Shown here piece after piece: positions 35,568 to 45,223 of a stretch of 64,000 nt of DNA. The translations under genes were made by a program, and so were the position numbers. Position 1 is the first letter of the stretch; every line of letters begins with the position of its first letter. The notes under the pieces were generated by a model. The model searched no databases and had not been told where the DNA came from. It worked only from the letters and a program-made list of their open reading frames with translations. The stretch comes from Myxococcales bacterium. Lineage in GTDB: Bacteria; Myxococcota_A; Polyangia; Nannocystales; Nannocystaceae. The stretch covers positions 1 to 64,000 of the forward strand of contig JAAZXR010000005.1 in assembly GCA_014240065.1 (NCBI GenBank), in the 5' to 3' direction.

Positions 35568-38500
35568 TCACGGCATGCAGATCCCCACCGCCGCGCTGCA
35601 CGCGAGGTTCGCAGACGACGCCACGGGGGCGGTGTCCACCAAGCGCGCCACCTTGGTCGCGTACGTCACCGGCGGGGCGCCGGACAGCGCGCCTCCGTAG
35701 TTCGCGTCCATCATCGGATAGTGATCGCCACACTCCGCGAAGTTGTCGGGGTTGGTGGCGGGGTCGATCGTTCCTACGTCACCATCGGCGTCGTCGAGAT
35801 CGAGCAGAGGGGATTCGAGCCACTCGTTGCCACACACCTCCGTGTCGTGGGCCATCACCGCGTGCATGGTGTTGTTGTCGAAGACGTTCCCGGTGAAGGA
35901 CTCCAGGATCAAATTGGCCGAGGCCATCGTCGCGTCGAATCCCACATTGTGCCCGGCGATCTCGTTGTTCTCGAACGCGAGAGTGCTCACGTCATCGTGG
36001 ACCATCACCCCCGTCGCACACGTGTTGATCTTGTTGCTGTCCAGGGCCGTGTCATCCACGGTGTCTGCGGGCAGCACGTCGGTCCCGAGCTCCACACCGA
36101 TTGCGGTCGCCGTCCCCGTGATCGTGGTCTCGGCGATTCGCGTCCCCGTCGAGCCCGTGAGGTGGATGCCTGCGGTGGCTGTTCCGCTGATATCCAGACC
36201 GGTGATCTCAACATTGTCCAGGCCTCCTGCCGCGACTCCGATCATGTCCGCCGCGATGGTGAAGGCGCTCGTACCGCCGGGTCCTCCGATCACCGAGTTC
36301 GTCACCGCCCCGAGACTCAGGCCAACGGTGGGCGTGTCGATCATATTCCCGCTTACCACGAGGTCCGAACCATCGGTGAACCGCATGCCGCCGTCGACGC
36401 AATCGTTGCCCGCTGCTTGCAGGTTGTCGGTGTCGGACACCGAAACGCACTCGCCCGGCGCTAACAGGGAGACCTGATTGTTATCCACTCGGGACTGTGG
36501 TTCGGCGGTCCCGATCCCGTCCACGACGATCCCGTTCCACGCGTTCAGTTGATTGCCCGCGACGGTGATGGGGCCCGATCCGTAGGCGCTGATCGGAGTC
36601 CACACCTGACCCATGACGTTGCTGGACACACTGGCGGTACACGGGCTCGCGCACGCACCGTCGATGCAGATATCACCGTCAGTGCATTCGTCATCGTTCG
36701 AGCACTCGACGCATTCCCCGGCGGTACAGACCTCGTCTTCCCCACAGTCGTCGCTGTCGGTGCAGGGGTCGAGGGGGAACACTGGCTCAAAGCGATCGGA
36801 TGTGACGATGCCCGTGTTCACATCGATCATGACGTTGTCGTCCAGAGCACTGCACATCGCGTCGGCCTCGAAGATCCCGACCGCCATGTTGATAAAGACG
36901 TCGCTCACCTCTGTGTTATCTGCGCTAGAGATCACGACACCGCTCTCCACTCCGGTACCAGTATAGTTATTGAACTGGTCGAGGATGGTGCCGTTCGAGC
37001 CCACCTGGACGCCATCAGGTCGATCGGCGCCGTTGTTGGAGATCACAACGCCGACCGGGTATGTTGTAAACTTGTTGCCGAAGACGCGTGTGTGCGGCGA
37101 GCCATTGTTCGTGACCGCCCCCCCGATATGAACGGCGCTGACATCGATCCCCTCCATCTCATTGTCCGGGCCGACCACGGCGGCCGCCACGGGCGTCTCG
37201 CCTTCCAGGGGTTCGACGCGGATACCGACCTGACTGTTGCCGATGCCATTTTCTGCGATCAAGGGCTGGGTGCCGCTGACGACGTGAATGCCAGAGGCGG
37301 CGTAGAGCCCTTTGTCACCGAAATTGTTGATGTCGTTGTCCAAGATCTGCGCGCGTCGATCATCAAAAAGCGAAGGTCCGAGTCTTCTCGCTCGCGGGGT
37401 CACCACGATGCCCACGCCGTCATCTGTCGCAGGCCGATCGATGTGGTTGTTCTCGACACGCGCAGCGGCGCCGCGCACGAGGATCCCCACGTCAAATTTG
37501 CTCACGTCGCAGTTTTTGACGGTCACGTTGTCACCGAGGATCTCGATTCCCACATGGGTTTTGGTGTTAAGGTTGGTCCCCGCTTCGATCATGTGGCGAT
37601 CGACGCCGTCGTCGCAGTCGAAGACCACGTCGTCCGCCTCGATGACCACGGCGCTGTGCGCCAGCGGTGCCTCGTCGCAGGTGATATCGCCTGCGAGGGT
37701 GGTGTCCTCTCGGATGACCACCGGGCAGTTCGGTTCGGTCACCACGGTGAAGAGCACCGGGGTGTTGGGCGTCGACGTCCCCTCGACTGTGATGGTCCAC
37801 GTGCCCACCTCGAGCGGCGTCGTCCCGTCACCCAAGGTGATCTGCTCCACGGTATTTCGGGTGTCGCGACAATTCGGGTCGACGCTTCCCCCAAGGTCGA
37901 AACACTTCGTCGCCGGCGCCGCCGCAGCGTTGATGAACGTGGCGTCACCGACATCCCCCGTGGGAATCTGCAGCTGCCACGGCTGGTAGATCGCGCCGCT
38001 CGGCGCGGTGACGATGAGATCGAGGTCATTTTTGAGCGGCAGCGCGCTCAAGACTTTGGCCTGTTTGTCGGTCCAGGCCAACAATATCTCCTTGGAATAG
38101 ACCCCATCACCCACCGTGAATGTGGTCGAGGGATCTGTTGCGCTCCCGTCGTGGGCGTCCTCCCAGATGAGGTGGGTGAGATCTTGGGCGTGGCGCACGG
38201 CCGCGTCCGCTTGGACGAATCCGAACCCGGCGGCGTAGTCGGGACCCGACGTGCCCACGTCGCGGGCCGTGTTCAACAAGATGGCCTTGACCGTGTGGGG
38301 CTCCACGTCGGTCGCAGAGGCAGCGAAACCGTTCGCGGAGAGGGCTTGCATGACCATGGCCCCCACACCAGCGGCGAAGGGGGCCGCGCCCGAGGTCCCG
38401 CTCCCCGAACCGTAGTCGAAGTCGGAATTCGATTCATAATCGAGCGTATGGGGATGGACCGGCGCGATCAGGTCGGGTTTGATGCGGCCTTCCTTGGTGG

Positions 38501-40028
38501 GTCCCTGCGTGCTTCCAGCGGCCACGATGATATGTGCTTGGTCACACGGTGCGAAGTCTGTGCAATCGTCGGATCCTAGATCGGCCCGACCCACCGTGAT
38601 GGTGTTCTTGCCGGCCGGCTCGAACACCGTGCCCCATACCGCGGGATCACAGTCTCCTTTGCGGTTGTCGTCATTGCCCGCGGCATCAAAGATCACCTGC
38701 CTGTGCTTCCAGGTGGCTTTGTCCACGTAGCGGCTTTCGTAGTCGTAGTTCGGCGCGTCGCATTCAGCACTTCCGAAAGACATATTGTGGAGCACAGCAT
38801 CGTAGTCATTGCGAGTCTTCCGGGGGTGCTTGAGATACCGCGTCTTTCGCGTGCTACTTGGGAGGTGGGCGTAGCTCACCAATCCATCCGCGTCGGGCAC
38901 CAGCCCCGCACCGTCGGGCTCGAGGCCGTCTGTGTCCAGGCTCCCCGAGCCGACCATGGTCGCAGCCACCATCTTCGCGTGGAGCTCCTCGCCGTTGTTT
39001 CCGGCGCCGTTGGCCAGGGTGTGAATGGGGTCGTAGTCGGGGTGCGCCGCCGGATGACTCCCTTCGGACATCCCCAGGATCAATCCAGCGCCGGGGCTCC
39101 CCACGGCTTGCTGGGCCGCGAACACCCGGGTGAGGTCGCGCGCCTCCGCGTCGCCCACGTGCGGCCCGGCGAGGTTGACCGGCTGCGAGATCTCGCCGAT
39201 CCACGCCACGTCCTCGTGCTGCGCGAGGGCGTAGGCCGCGTTGAAGTCGGGCACGTTGACGTGGCGAAGCTCGTCCTCCTCGAGCACCACGGGGTGTCCC
39301 GCCGCCTTGAGCAGCTCTGCGATGCGAAGCGCCGGGACATCCTCATAAAAGGCCACGAAGATATTGATGCTCTTGTCCTTTTGAATGCCTTTGCGAAAGG
39401 CTTTGTTGGCCAAGACTTCGGGGTCCATCTTGTCTTGGGCGAAGAGGTTGCCGATGCCGCGAACGAAGGGCTTGGCCAGGAGCGCGGTCACGCGCCCCTT
39501 GTTGCAGGGAATCCTGGCCAAGAAGGTGTTGTGCGGGAGGTACTCGCCGATCTGCACCCCGAGGCCCTCAAGCTGCTTGCGCTGCTTGTCTGTCAGCGGG
39601 ATGGAGGTGTTGGGCTTGCGCTCGATGTGCAACAACACCCGCTCCATCTTCCCTTCGCAGGTGAACTTTTGGGGCACGCCTTGTTCGGGCCGGTAGATTC
39701 GCGATTTCAAGAACAGGTAGGGCGTACGATCTCCCCGCACCGCCAAGCCGCAGGTGGGGGGTTGAATACCCTCGGCGTCGTACGGGTTGTACGACTTGGG
39801 GCAGTTGTCCACGTCGTTCTCGACGCCGTCGCCGTCGAAGTCGCTCGGGGAGCTCGCGGCGCTCGCATCCGCCAGCGGGACCGACGGATCCTTATCGTTG
39901 TCTTCACCGGCTTCGGTATCCGGTTGCGCCGCTTGTGGCGGGTTGTGGAGAGGACCTTCGCAGCCCAGGGGGAACATCGCGGCGATGAAGGTGGTGGCCA
40001 GTGTTTTTCTCAATCCGTGTCGATTCAT
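35568..40028 (-). CDS. Large subtilase-like lipoprotein with right-handed beta-helix
   Basis: 1486 residues starting MNRHGLRKTLATTFIAAMFPLGC, a lipoprotein signal. A thrombospondin type 3-like segment (FDGDGVENDVDNCPKSYNP) lies near residue 70. The S8 subtilase core spans about 280-640: His in ELHAKMVAATMVG, oxyanion Asn in FDAAGNDDNRKGD, nucleophile Ser in GSGTSGAAPFAAG. The position of catalytic Asp (usually V-x-D-T-G) reads GMSEGSHPAAHPDY, so the Asp is absent. A P-domain-like segment follows (TWITVEGTSTPNTPV). From about residue 760 on, repeated N/D/G-rich rungs (parallel beta-helix, as in polysaccharide lyases) run to the end, interrupted by a Cys-rich module (CTDSDDCGEDEVCTAGECVE). Probably a surface adhesin or protease-like protein. 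Confidence 0.85.
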   Translation of the reverse strand: MNRHGLRKTLATTFIAAMFPLGCEGPLHNPPQAAQPDTEAGEDNDKDPSVPLADASAASSPSDFDGDGVENDVDNCPKSYNPYDAEGIQPPTCGLAVRGDRTPYLFLKSRIYRPEQGVPQKFTCEGKMERVLLHIERKPNTSIPLTDKQRKQLEGLGVQIGEYLPHNTFLARIPCNKGRVTALLAKPFVRGIGNLFAQDKMDPEVLANKAFRKGIQKDKSINIFVAFYEDVPALRIAELLKAAGHPVVLEEDELRHVNVPDFNAAYALAQHEDVAWIGEISQPVNLAGPHVGDAEARDLTRVFAAQQAVGSPGAGLILGMSEGSHPAAHPDYDPIHTLANGAGNNGEELHAKMVAATMVGSGSLDTDGLEPDGAGLVPDADGLVSYAHLPSSTRKTRYLKHPRKTRNDYDAVLHNMSFGSAECDAPNYDYESRYVDKATWKHRQVIFDAAGNDDNRKGDCDPAVWGTVFEPAGKNTITVGRADLGSDDCTDFAPCDQAHIIVAAGSTQGPTKEGRIKPDLIAPVHPHTLDYESNSDFDYGSGSGTSGAAPFAAGVGAMVMQALSANGFAASATDVEPHTVKAILLNTARDVGTSGPDYAAGFGFVQADAAVRHAQDLTHLIWEDAHDGSATDPSTTFTVGDGVYSKEILLAWTDKQAKVLSALPLKNDLDLIVTAPSGAIYQPWQLQIPTGDVGDATFINAAAAPATKCFDLGGSVDPNCRDTRNTVEQITLGDGTTPLEVGTWTITVEGTSTPNTPVLFTVVTEPNCPVVIREDTTLAGDITCDEAPLAHSAVVIEADDVVFDCDDGVDRHMIEAGTNLNTKTHVGIEILGDNVTVKNCDVSKFDVGILVRGAAARVENNHIDRPATDDGVGIVVTPRARRLGPSLFDDRRAQILDNDINNFGDKGLYAASGIHVVSGTQPLIAENGIGNSQVGIRVEPLEGETPVAAAVVGPDNEMEGIDVSAVHIGGAVTNNGSPHTRVFGNKFTTYPVGVVISNNGADRPDGVQVGSNGTILDQFNNYTGTGVESGVVISSADNTEVSDVFINMAVGIFEADAMCSALDDNVMIDVNTGIVTSDRFEPVFPLDPCTDSDDCGEDEVCTAGECVECSNDDECTDGDICIDGACASPCTASVSSNVMGQVWTPISAYGSGPITVAGNQLNAWNGIVVDGIGTAEPQSRVDNNQVSLLAPGECVSVSDTDNLQAAGNDCVDGGMRFTDGSDLVVSGNMIDTPTVGLSLGAVTNSVIGGPGGTSAFTIAADMIGVAAGGLDNVEITGLDISGTATAGIHLTGSTGTRIAETTITGTATAIGVELGTDVLPADTVDDTALDSNKINTCATGVMVHDDVSTLAFENNEIAGHNVGFDATMASANLILESFTGNVFDNNTMHAVMAHDTEVCGNEWLESPLLDLDDADGDVGTIDPATNPDNFAECGDHYPMMDANYGGALSGAPPVTYATKVARLVDTAPVASSANLACSAAVGICMP

Positions 40029-40235
40029 GTCATCACTCCAAGCGCAAAATCGCGATCCCGCGGCGTCTACTCCCTTCGAGGCTTGCTCCGGATTCCTGAC
40101 GCGCGCGGCGTATTTTCTTGTCGCGGCGCGCGAGAGGCGACGTTCCCGGGGGTCCGCGGGTGTTTGCACCAGACCCGACTCCCGAGACTCGTCTTGGCAG
40201 GAAATAGGCCGCGGAGAAGGGTGGTATCCGATTCC

Positions 40236-41651
40236 ATGCAGTGGGCGATCAAGATGGAGAAGGTCAGGTTGAGTGGAGCGCTGCGGCGAAGGCGCCTGTG
40301 CCGTGGCGTCGTCGCGACCGGACTCGGTTGCGCGATATTTGCCGGAGACGCAGTGGCGGTCGCCGAGTCGCCGACGTCTGTGACGACGGATGTCCCGGAG
40401 GATGTGCCGGAGATCATCGGTGGAGACGCGGCCCAAAGTTGCCAGTGGCCGAGCACAGTCGCCATGGGCGATCCTTGGGCATGTACCGGTACCCTGGTGC
40501 ATCCAGAGATCGTGCTGTACGCATCCCACTGCCCGAGTGTCTCCAATGTCAGCTTTGGCGAAGCGGTGGATGAGCCCGCGCGGACCGTGCCCGTCGACCA
40601 CTGCGCAAAGTACGACCCGCTGGGTTTCCACCCGAGCTCCACGGACTACGCCTACTGCAAGTTGGCGACCCCGGTGACGGATATCCCGATCACCCCCGTC
40701 GCCTACGGTTGTGAGGTGGAGAAGATCCAAGTGGGTACGCCGGTGGTGCTCGCCGGATTCGGAGGTGACGAGTGGGGTGTCAGCGGCGTCAAGCGCTTCG
40801 TGGTCACACCTGTCATCGACGGGAGCGGGACGACGCCCCTCATCGTCATCGGCAGCGACGGCAACGGAGGGTGGTACGGAGACTCCGGTGGCCCTGCCTT
40901 CGTCCAGATGGACGACGGGAGCTGGCGCGCCTTCGGGATCACCTCGGGCGCGCTCGAGGAGCCGATCGCGGGGGGGCCCGGTGTGTGGGTCAACATGGCC
41001 TATACGGTGGCGTGGGTGGAGAGTGAATCCGGGGTCGACATTACGCCGTGCTTCGATCAGGACGGGAGCTGGAACCCGACGCCGGAGTGCGGGAGGTTCG
41101 CGATGGATCCGACCACAGCGGCGAGCTGGGCAGACGCGTGTGAGGGGCAGCAAGTCAGCGGCTACGCTCAAACCTGCGGTGACGGCTGGGACATCTTGAA
41201 CGACGAGGTGGCGCCGGTGATCACCATCACCACCCCCGTCGATGGCGACGATTTCTTCGGGGAGCCCGCGCTCATCGACGTCAACCTTGAGGCCACCGAC
41301 GATCTCTCGGGCGTCGCGCGGTTGTGGCTCTCCATCAATGGGGAGGCGCAGGCGCCCGTCGAGGCCGTGGCCCCCTACGTCATCGAGCAGGTGCCCGTCC
41401 CGGCGGGTGAGCACACGCTCGTGGCGTTCGCGGAGGACTTCGCCGGCAACGTGGGGGTGTCTCCAGCCATCGCGTTCGCGGTGGCGGCGGGCGAGGACGA
41501 TGGAGGCACCGGAGGAGACGGCGGGAGCGGGGGGGATGGCGCGAGCGGATGCGGGTGCGATGTCGAGGAGCTGCCCGCGGGATCGGGCGCCGCCGCGCTC
41601 TTGATGCTGGTCCTCGGGAGCGGGGCCGCGCGCCGGCGTCGGCACCCCTAG
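40236..41651 (+). CDS. Trypsin-like serine protease with MYXO-CTERM-like anchor
   Basis: 471 residues; signal peptide to about residue 45. The mature part begins EIIGGDAAQSCQWPSTVAMG, like activated trypsin (IVGG). The catalytic triad is His in LYASHCPS, Asp in STDYAYCKL and Ser in GWYGDSGGPAFV. After the protease domain comes a linker and an Ig-like/bacterial domain (ITITTPVDGDDFFGEP). The C-terminus GCGCDVEELPAG, a short hydrophobic helix and RRRR is the MYXO-CTERM type sorting tail (Cys motif, helix, Arg run). It is probably cell-surface anchored. It is divergent from the subtilase-like gene (207-nt shared gap). Start codon is uncertain: 40254 or a GTG at 40221 are alternatives. Confidence 0.88.
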   Translation: MQWAIKMEKVRLSGALRRRRLCRGVVATGLGCAIFAGDAVAVAESPTSVTTDVPEDVPEIIGGDAAQSCQWPSTVAMGDPWACTGTLVHPEIVLYASHCPSVSNVSFGEAVDEPARTVPVDHCAKYDPLGFHPSSTDYAYCKLATPVTDIPITPVAYGCEVEKIQVGTPVVLAGFGGDEWGVSGVKRFVVTPVIDGSGTTPLIVIGSDGNGGWYGDSGGPAFVQMDDGSWRAFGITSGALEEPIAGGPGVWVNMAYTVAWVESESGVDITPCFDQDGSWNPTPECGRFAMDPTTAASWADACEGQQVSGYAQTCGDGWDILNDEVAPVITITTPVDGDDFFGEPALIDVNLEATDDLSGVARLWLSINGEAQAPVEAVAPYVIEQVPVPAGEHTLVAFAEDFAGNVGVSPAIAFAVAAGEDDGGTGGDGGSGGDGASGCGCDVEELPAGSGAAALLMLVLGSGAARRRRHP

Positions 41652-41883
41652 AAGCGCGCGCTCGCCGTGCAGGAGCGAGGACCCGCCGCTCGCCGAGCAG
41701 CCCGTGGTGCGAGGAGGGGCGGTGACGGCGCCCGCGGGGACGTCCACAACGGCGCGCGGCTCCATCCATTAATCGAGGGACTTCGACGTTCTGCGCTCGC
41801 CGTGGCCGCGAGCAGCGCGTACACTCCCGGAACTTCGACGCGCGCGACCGCGCCTTCGGTCGCCGCCTGACCGCTCCCGCCGC

Positions 41884-43161
41884 ATGAAACACCCCTCGCC
41901 ACCACTCGATCCGAAGAAGAAGAAGATCCTCCTCACGGTGGCCTTCACGCTGTTCCTCGACCTCGCGGGCTTCGGGATCATCTTGCCCAACTTGCCGCTG
42001 TATGCCGAGGATCTCGGCGCGTCGGCGACGCTCGTGGCGTTGCTCTCCACCGCGTTCTCGCTGGCGCAGTTCATCATGGCCCCGGTGCTCGGGCGCCTCA
42101 GTGATCGCGTCGGGCGCCGGCCAGTGATGTTGATCTCCATCGCCGGGGGGATCGTCGCCAACTTGGTGCTCGGATTCTCGACCATCATCTGGATGGTCTT
42201 CGCCGCCCGCTTGGTGGCTGGCGCCTCCAAGGCCAACGTCTCGACCGCCCAAGCCTACGTCGGGGACATCATCGAGCCGAAGCAGCGCGCGAAATACATG
42301 GGCATGATGGGGGCCGCCATCGGCATGGGGTTCATCATGGGGCCGGTCATCGGGGGGCTGTGCCGTACCGATGCGTTCCCAACCTTGCCGTTTTTTGTGT
42401 CCGCTGGACTCTCGGCCGTCAACTGGTTGATGGCCTATGTCTGGCTCCCCGAGACCAGGTTCTTGGAGGGAGCGGCGCCCGCAGCGGGGCCAAAGTCCCG
42501 GGTGCGGCTGCGGGATTTCCTCGCGAAGCCCGAGCACCGGCCCGTCGTGTTGCTGTCGCTGATCACGTTCTTATTTTTCATCTCCTTCGCGGCCATGGAG
42601 AGCGTGTTCGCGCTGTTCTCGCAGGCGGCGTTCGGCTGGCAAGAGCGTCATATTGGTTTTTATCTGGGCTTCATCGGGGTGAACATCGTCATCACCCAGG
42701 GCGTTTTGGTGGGCAAGTTCGTCGATCGATTCCGCGAAGCGAAGACCCTCGCCATCGGCACGGTCGTTCTCGCCGTGGGACTCACCGCCGTCGGAGCGAG
42801 CGGGGTGCTCGTGGGCGCGACGGCCCACGCGGCCCCTCCGAGCGCGCTGGTCTTCGGCCCTGGGTTCGCCGTGTTGATCCTCGGCGCGGTGGGAATCGCC
42901 GTGGGCAATGGGTTCTTACAGGCCACGATCAGCGCCTTGATCTCTCGCGCGTCGGGCCCGGACACCCAGGGCAGGAATATGGGCCTCAAGGAGTCCGCCG
43001 CCGCGCTGGCGCGGATCTCAGGGCCAATCTTTGCGGGCCCGCTGTTCGATCATGTACACCCATCGGCACCTTTCTTCGCGGCCGGTGTGATCGCCGCGGT
43101 CAATCTGCTGCTCGCGAGGATGCTCATCGCGGACCTTCGGCGCCATGGCATCGACGACTGA
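41884..43161 (+). CDS. MFS transporter
   Basis: 425 residues with 12 membrane helices. GRLSDRVGRRPVMLIS is MFS motif A in loop 2-3, and VAARLVAG-like and GAAIGMGFIMGPVIGGL mark helices 4-5 (motif C type, typical of antiporters). It is probably a drug or metabolite efflux carrier, like TetA-class proteins (ADLGASATLVALLSTAFSL). The substrate cannot be read. It overlaps the next MFS gene by 17 nt. The 232-nt gap before it contains no evident signal. Confidence 0.92.
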   Translation: MKHPSPPLDPKKKKILLTVAFTLFLDLAGFGIILPNLPLYAEDLGASATLVALLSTAFSLAQFIMAPVLGRLSDRVGRRPVMLISIAGGIVANLVLGFSTIIWMVFAARLVAGASKANVSTAQAYVGDIIEPKQRAKYMGMMGAAIGMGFIMGPVIGGLCRTDAFPTLPFFVSAGLSAVNWLMAYVWLPETRFLEGAAPAAGPKSRVRLRDFLAKPEHRPVVLLSLITFLFFISFAAMESVFALFSQAAFGWQERHIGFYLGFIGVNIVITQGVLVGKFVDRFREAKTLAIGTVVLAVGLTAVGASGVLVGATAHAAPPSALVFGPGFAVLILGAVGIAVGNGFLQATISALISRASGPDTQGRNMGLKESAAALARISGPIFAGPLFDHVHPSAPFFAAGVIAAVNLLLARMLIADLRRHGIDD

Positions 43162-44353
43162 GCGTGAAGGTAGGACGGCGCCGCTCGGGCTCGCGACCCG
43201 AGCCTACGCCCTGGTGTTTGTCGCGCACTTCATGCACGCGATGTCGCTGCACAGCTATATCCAGATCTCGGGGTGGCTCGAGGGCTTCGGGCTGAGCGAG
43301 GTGAGGATTGGTTGGCTCATCGGGGTGAGCGCGGCCATGGCCGTCGCGATTCGGCCCACCCTTGGGCGGTGGATGGATCGCAAGGGGCGCAAGGTGGTGA
43401 TCTTGGCCGGCGGCCTCGCGAGCGTGATCGCCTCGGCTTCATACCTGACGATCTCGACGGTGGGGCCGGCCTTGTGGTGCATCAGGGTGGTGCACGGCTT
43501 CGCCCAAGCCGCGCTGTTCTCCGCCATGTTCACCTTGGCGGCGGACGTGACGCCGGCGCATCGCAGGGCGCAGGGCATCGCGATCTTTGGGATCGGCGGG
43601 CTCATCCCCATGTCGCTCGCGAACCTCATGGGCGACTACCTGACGAGGGACGGTGACTACACGCTCTTCTTCGCGAGCACCGCGGTGTACGCCCTCCTCG
43701 GTCTCCTGCTAACGCTGCCCTTGGCCGAGAGCATGCCCCAGGGAGATTCGGACGCCGAGGCGCCGTCGTTTTTGGAGGTCATGTCGACGCGATCCCTCGC
43801 GGCGCTGTGGTTGCTGGGCGGGGGCTATGCCCTGGCGCTCTCGCCGTGCTTCGCGTTCTTGAAGCTGCACGTCGCCGAGCTTGGGGTCGGCAGCGCCGGA
43901 CGATTTTTCTCGGGCTTCGCCGGCGCCGCGGTGGTCTTGAGGCTGGGTTTTGGCGCCGTCCCTGACCGTGTGGGCTTTCGGCGCGCGCTCTTGCCCGCGA
44001 TGTTCTCCACGGCCTTGGGGCTGACGACCTTGTGGTCGGCGCAGTCCGACGCGCATATTTTGATCGCGGGGCTGCTTTGCGGGGTGGGGCACGGGTTCAC
44101 GTTTCCGGTCTTGTCGGCGATGATCGTGGACCGCTGCGACGTGCGTGGGCGGGGCACCGCGATCTCGTCGTTCACCGCGCTCTTCGATTTGGGGATGCTC
44201 GTTGGCGCGCCGGCGTTCGGAGCGCTGGCCGCTGAGTTCTCCTATTCCGGGGCGTTCGCCGCCTCGGCGGGGATGCTGGTCCTCGTCATCATGGCAGGGG
44301 GAGCCGCGGACGTTCGCCTGACGCGCGGGAGCGAGGGAGTATTCAAAGCCTGA
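43145..44353 (+). CDS. MFS transporter
   Basis: 402 residues, 12 helices, motif A as GRWMDRKGRKVVIL. The ATG lies inside the end of the previous MFS gene, so translation is coupled and the two are in one operon. The N-terminal half (MHAMSLHSYIQISGWLEGFG) and the PAHRRAQGIAIFGIGGLIPM block differ from the first carrier, so they are not recent duplicates. They may move related substrates or form a pair; substrate unknown. Confidence 0.9.
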   Translation: MASTTEREGRTAPLGLATRAYALVFVAHFMHAMSLHSYIQISGWLEGFGLSEVRIGWLIGVSAAMAVAIRPTLGRWMDRKGRKVVILAGGLASVIASASYLTISTVGPALWCIRVVHGFAQAALFSAMFTLAADVTPAHRRAQGIAIFGIGGLIPMSLANLMGDYLTRDGDYTLFFASTAVYALLGLLLTLPLAESMPQGDSDAEAPSFLEVMSTRSLAALWLLGGGYALALSPCFAFLKLHVAELGVGSAGRFFSGFAGAAVVLRLGFGAVPDRVGFRRALLPAMFSTALGLTTLWSAQSDAHILIAGLLCGVGHGFTFPVLSAMIVDRCDVRGRGTAISSFTALFDLGMLVGAPAFGALAAEFSYSGAFAASAGMLVLVIMAGGAADVRLTRGSEGVFKA

Positions 44354-44444
44354 TGGCGTGGCTCCCGGAGCGGCGAACAACATGGCGAACTCGACCTCCC
44401 ATGTGGTGATTCGCGCCGGTCGGGGCCCGTTGGGTGGCGCTCAC

Positions 44445-44474
44445 TTGAAACTGGGCCGGCGTGGTGGATACTCT
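44445..44474 (+). promoter_or_regulatory. Possible promoter close to the START-domain gene
   Basis: TTGAAA at 44445-44450, 18-bp spacer, TACTCT at 44469-44474. The ATG of the gene follows only 5 nt after the -10 box, so transcription would begin at or near the start codon and the mRNA could be leaderless. Confidence 0.4.
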
Positions 44475-44479
44475 ACGGC

Positions 44480-45160
44480 ATGAACTGGCAGGGATGGTCA
44501 CGACGTGATGTGCTTTTGGGTGCCGCCGGATCGGTGGCGTCGCTCTCGCTCTCTCGCAACGCGTTCGCAAAGAATCCGAACAAGTGGGAGACGATCACTC
44601 GCGAGCAGGCGATTTTGGTGTCCACACGTGTCGAGCCTGGCCGACAGTTCCCGAGCTTCCGTGGGATCGGTCGGGTTAACGGCAGCGTGTGGGAGGTCCT
44701 GGCGATCTTGGCCGACGCCGATCGGCATATGGAGTGGATGCATCAGTGCAACGGCTCCAAGCTCATCAAGGCCATCGACGATTCGAACCAGATCATCTAC
44801 AACCGCACGGACGCGCCGTGGCCGGTCAAGGATCGCGACGTGGTGCTCCGGAGCAACTACGCGGTCGCCAAGGAGGGCAAGGATATTTGGTCTCGCTTCA
44901 AGCAGACCCGAGACAGCTCCATGGGGCCCGTGGATGGGGTGGTCCGGATGCCGACCCTCACTGGTCATTACCACCTGGTGAGCACCTCGGAGTCGCAGTG
45001 CCTGGTGGAGTATCGCGTGAACGCGGACCCTGGGGGTTCGCTGCCCGACTGGGTCGTCACACAGACGACGAAGGACCTGCCGCTCCACACGCTGATCAAC
45101 CTTCGCGCTCGCGTGAAGAAAATGAGCGGAACCTACGACCTCGGCCGCTTTAGGACGTAG
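44480..45160 (+). CDS. START-domain lipid-transfer-like protein
   Basis: 226 residues. The N-terminus MNWQGWSRRDVLLGAAGSVA resembles a twin-arginine signal (S-R-R-D-V-L-L), so it may be exported folded. The rest matches a START/polyketide-cyclase-like fold: SVWEVLAILADADRHMEW, VVLRSNYAVAKEG, HYHLVSTSESQCLVEYRVNA and a C-terminal helix (DLPLHTLINLRARVKKMSG). It probably binds a lipid or sterol. No Shine-Dalgarno is visible before the ATG. Confidence 0.8.
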   Translation: MNWQGWSRRDVLLGAAGSVASLSLSRNAFAKNPNKWETITREQAILVSTRVEPGRQFPSFRGIGRVNGSVWEVLAILADADRHMEWMHQCNGSKLIKAIDDSNQIIYNRTDAPWPVKDRDVVLRSNYAVAKEGKDIWSRFKQTRDSSMGPVDGVVRMPTLTGHYHLVSTSESQCLVEYRVNADPGGSLPDWVVTQTTKDLPLHTLINLRARVKKMSGTYDLGRFRT

Positions 45161-45223
45161 AGTTTCGCTCGCGGATTCGCACGCGCAGCGACTCGAAAGG
45201 AGCGTCACATCTCTTCGGAACTG

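Noticed and set aside
38703-40235. Upstream extension of the trypsin-like gene frame, several hundred residues
   Set aside because: Rich in Arg, Val, Gly and His, antisense to the subtilase gene and without protein-like motifs; open only because of GC bias.
40029-41765. N-terminal extension of the subtilase frame past its signal peptide
   Set aside because: A complete lipoprotein signal starts at 40028; the extension is antisense to the trypsin-like gene.
41884-44353. The two MFS genes as a tandem duplication
   Set aside because: Loop and helix sequences differ throughout; shared features are only family motifs.
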